Shown here in pieces: positions 52,701-62,022 of a DNA stretch of 64,000 nt. This stretch comes from Lumbricus terrestris (taxonomy: Eukaryota; Annelida; Clitellata; Crassiclitellata; Lumbricidae). Location: the NCBI GenBank assembly GCA_949752735.1, contig OX457037.1, positions 34,923,956 to 34,987,955 of the forward strand, read 5' to 3'. Position 1 is the first letter of the stretch; each line of letters begins with the position of its first letter. The notes beneath the pieces were generated by a model. That model was not told where the DNA came from and made no database searches. It saw nothing but the letters and a program-made list of their open reading frames with translations. The position numbers and the translations under genes were made by a program.

Positions 52701-55700
52701 CTGTGAGTCACATATCAAGAATCGCCCTGTAATAAAGTCGTGTAATGTGGAAGTCATTTTCAAATGCTCAACTAAATTTGGAATTCATTCCCTGACTGTT
52801 TAATATCAGATCTCTCAGTTACAGCAAAGCATGTTATCATGTTATAGTTTAGTGCACTGCCAATTCATTGTTGAGTAATGACAGTGTGACACCACACAAA
52901 GGTCAACAGTGTAATGACACCACACAAAGGTCAACAGTGTAATGACACCACACAAAGGTCAACAGTGCAATGACACCACACAAAGGTCAACAGTGTAATG
53001 ACACCACACAAAGGTCAACAGTGTAATGACACCACACAAAGGTCAACAGTGTAATGACACCACACAAAGGTCAACAGTGCAATGACACCACACAAAGGTC
53101 AACAGTGTAATGACACCACACAAAGGTCAACAGTGTAATGACACCACACAAAGGTCAACAGTGTAATGACACCGCACAAAGGTCAACAGTGTAATGACAC
53201 CACACAAAGGTCAACAGTGTAATGACACCACACAAAGGTCAACAGTGTAATGACACCGCACAAAGGTCATCCACTGTTCACCTACATAATGAGTTTCATG
53301 TAACTTATGTAAACATTAAACAGCCATTTGCCCAACAACCCCAAAGGTCAGCATGACAAAGACCATGCAAACGTAAACAATTCTTTATTTCTAATAGGAT
53401 TCAAAAGTCCACAATCATGAAGATCATGAGGGGTTCAGACAATGTCCACTGCTGCTAGAGAGTAGGCGCATCTCTTGGTATCACTTACGCAGAATATTGT
53501 TAAACACCAGAGAAATTGCTCAATAATTTCTGACGCAATTAGACAATTATTGCTGCCAAGTCTGTGCATCAGACTCATTCATAACCTGTCGGACTTTTTA
53601 AATTAAAAAAACTAGTTGCTTTGCCCATCAGCTTGACCCATGTGAACGCATGACGAATTGGCTTCTTGAAGCATGGACAAGCCTTAGGCCTACAGACCCA
53701 TGTAAGCCATTTGTCTGCAGATTGGTGATTTGGTCACAGCAGATTGGTGATTTGTTTTCAGCACAAGTTGATAGATTTGGTCCCTGGAGCAACCATTTGC
53801 TTGTTGATCAATGGTAGTTCTGCAACCTACACGCAAAATAACTATTCTAGGAATCAAAGTGGATTTGGTGGCTTCATCAATATCGCGATGACGCTTTATC
53901 ACAGCGCTCAAGCATGCATCAGTATTGTCTTTTGTCGTTACATAATCAATGATGCAACTTCGTCCAGAAATTTGAAACATGACGTTAATAACTGCACATA
54001 AAATAACTAATTTCATGCGTGGAGGCCAGAGTCATGGCAATTATTTTAGGTGGACTGAGCTTTTTTTACTAGCACTGTACTATTGTAAGCTTCGTTCTTA
54101 GGATAACTTCAATATAACTTAGGCAGTATTTGGTTACATGTAACTTCTTATTAATCAACAGCAAAATCATGATTCATGATGAAAATGCCAAATGGCAATC
54201 ACAACTCTCCAAGCAGCTAGAGAAAAGGAATTTCAATCTCAAAATACAGAATTACTGCGAGGAGACTGACTTGTTGAAGAGATGGTTGTCAATTCGTATT
54301 TTGATGTAGGACTTGAAGTCATCCGGCATTAGCATCACTGGAATTGTCACATGACCCAGTTCACTTATCTACAAGAACAATAAAATATATCTATAAAGAA
54401 ATCTTTAAATGCATTTTTCTTTTACGCTAGAGAAAAAACAGTGCTCAGGGCTTTAAAATTTGAAGCAACCATGAAACATTAGCAACGCCATTCTTTCTGG
54501 TATACACCATATGAGGGCACTCAGGGCAGGCGGTCAGTCCCACACTGACCAGATGAACTACCAACGGACACTATGGTTACTGGTCACTGTGGTCAGCATA
54601 TTCAACTGCTCTTTGATGTTACTTGGCAGCAGTGAGTTTTTTCTAGAAAGAGGTCCCGAAGTGAAAAATTGATAACAACTATGGAAGTTATGAGTTTTGA
54701 AAAAAATTCAAAACAATCATGGAAGAGTTCTGCAGTCCATACCAGGCCTTTTTAAAGGAATTTTAGAATTGTACAATCTCTTCTTCCCCCTTCCCATCCT
54801 CCATGATAAATTACAATGGTAAAATGCAATTGGATGACAATGACCTTTTTAAAACTCTTTCTGGCCACACAGAAGTGTTTCTACAACTGAACAAATCCAT
54901 TTAGAACTGCACATTTTGCCAAGAACTGCCCTGTCCATACAATTTTTTAAATAGCTGAAAAAATGAACCAGAAAGTCGTTCTGGAGCGTTCCAAGTGATG
55001 CAGACATCTTAAAACATGTCCGTCAGGGATTTTAGTCCCGCACCTACAGTGTGACAGTTCCGCACGTGGACCACGTTCGAAGCTATTAAGCACTCCCCTG
55101 CACTTAAACTCCCTATATAAAGATACGATCTAACTTTTATCATGCACTATCTTAATATCTTAATACATGTCAGCTTAGCAAATGAGCTCGTCTGCATCTA
55201 TATGAATTCAAAATCCATGGTCACAATAGCATTATACATCAAAGAATTGCAATTAGGAAATCATATACAACCATTTCAAGAGAAAACTAATGAGAGGTGT
55301 GTGCTCTGATAGGCTCCTATAGACATGATGTTAAATGCGATTACGAACAGAAATTTCATCAGCAATGAAGACAATGGCCAGAAAACTATAAGAATCACAT
55401 GAGGCGCGCCTACGCAAAAACATGGAGACCAAACAATGCATTCTCATCCAGAGTGGATACAATTATAGCGCCAAGTTCAGAGTCTCTGGACCCATGCCAG
55501 TGATGACAGGATGACAGCTACTGGTAGCATGGTTCAGCTATCCTTCATTGGTGGAATATGAGACACACCCTCAAGTCGCTGGGTACATATATATCTTACA
55601 CTTATATCTGGCTTGGAACTCGTCAACAGCTGGCTAAACTAGATCTAGGGTCTCTAGCCTCTGAATTCCCCACCTTTGTCTTTTCCACCTCTGTGCGCAA

Positions 55701-58700
55701 TCTTGGTATTATCCTGGACCAGGAGCTGTCCTTTGTTGATCATCTTAAGGCCTTGACTTGTTCTTGCTACTACCATTTGCGTCAGTTGCGAATCGTGTCT
55801 CGCTCTCTGTCTTCCTCTTCCGCTTCCACCTTGGTTCACGCCTTTATTGCTAATCGATTGGATTACTGCTCTTCTCTCTACTTTGGCCTTCCCCAGGTTC
55901 GTCTGCGTTGTTTGGAGAGGGTTCTGCGGGCGGCTGCTCGCCTGGTGGGTGGCGTCCCTAAGTTTGGCCACATCTCTGATTACATTCGTGATGTCTTACA
56001 CTGGCTTCCAGTTCAGTCACGCATCCACTTCAGGGTTGCTTCTTTTGCTTGGCGCTGTGTCTTGGGCACAGCACCACCTTATCTCTGTGAGTTATTCACT
56101 TTGACCTCTACTACTGTAGGTCGCCGATCTCTACGCTCGGCCTCTAGAGGTGACTTTATGGTTCCTTACGCCCGCACTGCCACTGCCCTGCCACTGCCCT
56201 GAAAATGCCCTGCAGAGCAGGGCATTTTCGGTCACTGGCCCTTCCGTTTGGAATGACCTTCCCTCTAACCTGCGTTCCCACCCTCGGAACACGTCGGGCT
56301 CATTCTATGGATTGCTTAAGACTTTTCTTTTTGACCGGGCCTGGGTCGGGAGCGCCTCTGAGTAGATTCCTTGAAGGGGCGCTATATAAATTACATAGAT
56401 AGATAGATATATAAAACAGATCTGTATTTGCTCAGAGTCTCTCATAATAATGTGAAGAGATGACAGCAACCCACAGCAAATGAATGACAAAGCCACTGTT
56501 CAGCAATCCTTCATTGGTGGAATATGAGGTAGACCTGGTCCTCCCTGGAGCCTCTCGCTATTTCATTTTGAACAGGTATTTGTCAATAGATTGAATGGTG
56601 CATCAATCTATTTGTCAACATTACTTCATCACGACCCATATAGGGTACTACACCTCTCCTGCTAAGTTAAATAGTACCCAGTTGCAGATGACAAAACTCT
56701 CTGGACATACATTGACTGACTCCACAAAAGGAAGACCATTCTTTGTCAAGCAGTCATGTACGCCAAGAAACCGTGCAAAACAAAATACCACAAAAAAAGA
56801 CTGAGGCACAACTGAAGAACAAGTTCAACAAACGGCGCCGTAACAAATGCGCGCACGCAAAAGCGCGCAGACAAATGCGCGCAGACAAATGCGCGCAGAC
56901 AATTGCGCGCAAAGCGCGCAACAGGGACCTTCCCAGCCAAAAGAGCGCTGACAAAAGCGCGCAAAAAAGCGCGCAAAAAAGGAAATGATGAGAACAATTA
57001 AAAAGAACAATGTATCATAAGTGTTTCATAGGCTCTCCATATGTCCGACTTGTTATGCTGATTTTCGGCGTATATTCCTTAAAGGTTCGCCTTATTTTCG
57101 CAGTCTATTCTTTCGTATGTTTTCTCATCGGAGTCTTTGATAGTGGTCAGCGGCGGCTACTCAAAGGCATCCACTCGCCTTATTTTCGTCTTTACTACAT
57201 TGCGTTTAAGAACGTTTCGTCTATATTTCATTGCCTTTAGGATTAAATGTTACGTTGAAGAACAATGACGATAGGATATGTTGAGCCTAGAATTTGAACT
57301 TCAATGAGCATAACTTTATATGCTCTGTTTCTATATTTCTAACAATCTCTTTCATTATGTTTAGATGCTGATTCAATAAAATAAAAGTAAAATTTATTGG
57401 GTCTATGTGTTCTTATTTGCGCGCATTTGTCTGCGCGATTTTGTTACTGCGCGCATTTGTCTGCGCGCTTTTGCGTGCGCGCTTTTGACTGGACACCTCA
57501 ACAAACAAGTGTACCAACAGGAAACTCCAGCACGATTGAAATTAGTTAGCAATCATGCATTATAGGACGATGCAATCTGCTGAATTTACAGCGCTAGCTG
57601 AATGATAACTGACATGATCATTGACATACATGTACAGAACTTATGTGGTCAGTAGCCAGTGTATCAGATTAAGTTTCACATTACACCTCACATTGCATAA
57701 TGAGTAACAGGTATACTTGCATGTACGTTTAATTGCAGGCATCATGTATCAACAGTTTCTAGTGTACTTGCATATATATGTGACCCATCTGACCAAAACC
57801 AGGCTTTAGTCGATTTTTGTACAATTTGAGTGTCACGTATCTTTTTAAAGAATAAAGTCTCTTAAAATGACACAAATCTTATTGTTCTACCATGTTCCTG
57901 TCCAAAGTTATGAGCACAAATACAGTGCAACCGTTCGAATTACAAATCTAAGAAAAATGCATTTAAGGATTTCTTTAACTTTGGATTCCAAGATTCTTTA
58001 GCTACCATGTTCAGAATTGAATTAAATTCACAACAAATAAATAGATTAGATTACATAATATGGGAGAAGGAAGTCTAGGTTTTTTACCAATTGATGCCTC
58101 ATTTGTTATGCTAGCCTTACGCCGAATATGGCTATTAATGGCAAGAAAGTGGAAAACTTCTGGAAAAATCATTAAATTATTTAAATAATAACTACTTTAA
58201 AAATCATCTAAAACCATTTGTTATGCTAGCCTTACGCCGAATATGGCTATTAATGGCAAGAAAGTGAAAAACTTCTGGAAAAATCATTAAATTATTTAAA
58301 TAATAACTACTTTAAAAATCATCTAAAATATAATTAAAAATTTGATTTTTTCACAAATTGTTGTTTTAATGTGTTTAAAACAAATTTACCCATCATTTTC
58401 TGTCAAAAACCAAAAATTGAAAAAAATGAGTGTTCATCACATTTTTGGTCATTATCTCAAAAGCGTGTGTTGCAACATAGCCTGGTTTTGGTCAGATGGG
58501 TCACATATGTATAAATGCATACACAGTACACACATACATCAAGACACTAAATACAGCACATCTTAAGTAACACAACATCTCACAGCATGTCAATAATATA
58601 ACTCAAGCAACATAAGTCGATGAACATTACATTTTAAGCTTATTCGCGTGAAGTGAATTTCAATATAGCATCATGTATTCATATAGTAACACCGATGAAG

Positions 58701-61700
58701 TTTTGTAATGAGAATGCCTTGGTAAAGTGGGTTCTACAATCTAAATTACTATAATCAGGATTTTATAAACCATTTCACAGTAAATATTAGACTGCATGGC
58801 TGAATGGTAAAAGTAGAAATTCTAGTTGCCACGCATAAATGCGAATCCAATCAATTCATTGATAGAGTCAGCAAAAATTGTCTAGTACTTAGACGTTGAC
58901 TTAAACTCGCAGTGCACATTTGTCGCATCCACAATAAACAATGCGTAAAATGTTACATAACCTTACCGAGAATACAGTTTCCAAACCAACTGCATTCATT
59001 TTGTTTATAAACATTATGAAACAGAGATAGCTCTCAGAGGCATTGGAAATGCCAATGGGTCAAGCATTTGGCTTGTAATGCAAACAGTGCATGTCCACGT
59101 CTCTCTGAGGTGGTTAGTGTGTAAGAACCTTTCAAATACAGTCGTATTATATTAGTGCATGGTGTCCTGATACTAGTACTTGTAACCAAAAATGCATAGA
59201 TCTGATAATTAAATTACGGCATATTCCTCATTGACTGGGAACATTTTGAACAGATTAAATGTCTTTTGATGTTAGGTTAGTTTCAAAGCGATTGATGTAT
59301 TAATGAAAGCAACAGCGTACCCATGCCAGCCAGAAGTAATAGGAGACTGTTAATTACTTTAATCAGGAACAACCAAAATAATGACATGACGACTCTAATT
59401 TAGAAGGTTCTTGATCTGTGATCAGCTCACCAAATTGAATCGAACAAGCTAAAACATCGCTTTAAATGACTTTGCTACTGTAAACCTTAGATCCTGTGAA
59501 ACAAGTATTTTGTATTCGGCAAATTTCAAAGCAAGTTCACATCTTTTTTCGTTCTTGCCTCTCCTCGAAAAGAATACTTCCATTGAAAGGACACAGAAAG
59601 TAACTATGCTATTAAATTATTCTGTTAGAACCATCTAAATTTGAAAACTGCTTTACTAAGTAGTTTTAGAGTTTTTGAACCAATAAGAGCGTGACATTGA
59701 CAGAATGGCCAAGTGACCTCATTTGCTGACCTCATTAATAATGTACACACTGGTCTTTAGTATCAATGCGTCAATTACCCCAAGCATCAGGAATCACCAC
59801 AAAATAATTTCAATAATTAATTTAGCACATGTCTGCAATCACATATATCAAAAAGTCGTTCATAGAAAAAGCATGCAAACATAAAGTCACAAATGGTTCT
59901 AGAATGCTTTTCCAGTCCTTAAGATGTCTTCCTCCTTAGTCTCCAGAACAGTAAGACATAAAAGTGCAGTTCTGTTTTCCTAAATATCCCCAAACAGGTC
60001 TTTGCGTATAACTATAAATCATAACCATTAACCACGGTTTTTATTGCCTCGTGTAACAATAACAAAACATCTTTTCCCACTCGAAGAATATTGGTGCTCA
60101 GTGACTGCTCACAAAAAGCAAAGGGAGAGAACCTTTTTAACTACATCTTAACGTAATGACTTAATTTCATGTCATATTTTCCAACATCATCCATCCAACA
60201 ACTCTGTACATCAGGATCAAGCATAAGCAAAACAGTAAAAATGAAGGAATGCAAGGCTTGGATGATTCGTATATGATATTAAGAAGCTTAGCAGCTTCCA
60301 TCAGTAGATTTTTAAGTTTACATTTAAACAAAGAGAAACAGAGTGAATTCCGAATTGGAATAACTTAAACCTAAACCTGACTCTAACTGACCCTCAACGA
60401 TGCCTAACCTTACCTAACCCGCATGTCCAAAGTATGAAACAGTGTCAGGGGGTGCAAATATGGTGAAGGTTAACGTGAGTGTCATCATTAGACAATATGA
60501 CAAACATAAAATTGACTGTCAGGACGCCTAACAAAAGGTCTAACCAAGTGTTGTCATTACAAAACTTGGCAATACAAAACTTAGCATAACTCTAACCCTA
60601 ACAGAACTTTAACCAACCCTCATGATGTCTAACAACGATGCCTAACCTGACCGTCATGCTGCTAATCAACCCTGATCATGACAACATGATAGGCCATATC
60701 AAACACACCCCTCTATGCATTGATAGCCTGTGTAAGTGTGTATATTTCAAGGAATCAATCACCAAGCACAACTCGCAACATATAGCCTTCAATACAACAT
60801 GTCTGCCATAGTTTAGTTACGTTTTCAGTAGGGAGAAATATTTATACGTAAACCGTACAGGATTTATTAATCACTAGGGTCACAATAGTGGGGCACCTTA
60901 TCGAATATTTCGTTCACTCATTCATTCGATAAATAGTAGAGGTCTAGGATGGCTCGGTAGCAAGTAAACAATATGGTCGCCACAGATAAGTGCAGAATAG
61001 AGCGGTCTCACTTACAGCGATAGATAGTCCAATGTTTCCGCGAGCCCTCTTGCCTACGGCGATCGATAGCCCAATGTTTCCGCGAAAGTAAGCAAGTCAG
61101 CTAGTTGTCAAAATACCATGAAAAGGTATATTTTCATAAATATTAATATGCTTAAATAAGCTAAATAATACATGCACAGCAAAATCTACCTATGGATAGT
61201 GCCTGTGTCACGTGACAGGGTTGCCTCTTAAATCCTCCCCCTTGGAGACTATACCGCCACAGGAAGGCCTACTCCCCCGGGGATCTGCTTCAGAAAATTC
61301 GCCCTCGGAGACTATAATATTAGTCTGAATATATTCTTGAAATATTCCAGACAATATTCGGGGGTAGCGCAATGGATGACACGCTGGCATAGAGAGCGAG
61401 AGGCAACGAGTTCGAGCCCCCGATGGGCGGACATGCTTTGTAGGTTGCTAATAGCGCCGTGTATTGCAGGCTGTCTGTTCTGCTAGTATACCTAGTTAAG
61501 ATTTATGTCTTCTGTAATCTGCATTCTTCTTCAACAAAGAAATTATTTTTCCTGATCAATGACTGACTTACTAACTTTTACATAAACATTGGGTTATCGA
61601 TCGAGGTAGGTCACAAGGTTGGGAAACATTGGGCTATCGATCGCCGTAGGTGTTTACTTGCTACCGAGCAGTTCTGGACTTTTACCAGATAATTTATGTA

Positions 61701-61985
61701 AATGTAATGTAAATGTAATCGCATATATTTATACACGGCATTTTAACAAAACTACTCAGAGACTTCGGCGAGCCCAAAAAGAACAGTTTTAAGTTTGGCT
61801 AGGAAGAATTGTGGTAGAGTCCAGATTGTAGGCGTAACACTAAAGGAAGGCCGCTTCGGATCACATGGACCAAATATAACAGGGGTCTTCTATCAATCGT
61901 CAAACAATAAACATATATCTAACCGAAAAATTAATTAGCGATTAATCGATTATTACTCGTTAACTTCAGAAGCCTTAAACACAAA

Positions 61986-62022
<37 letters not shown>

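Noticed and set aside
52874..53269. CRISPR-like array of 28-bp repeats
   Set aside because: Repeats are contiguous without unique spacers, and the genome is animal.
60360..60670. Interstitial telomere repeat
   Set aside because: CTAACC-rich but irregular; no run of exact TTAGGG units.
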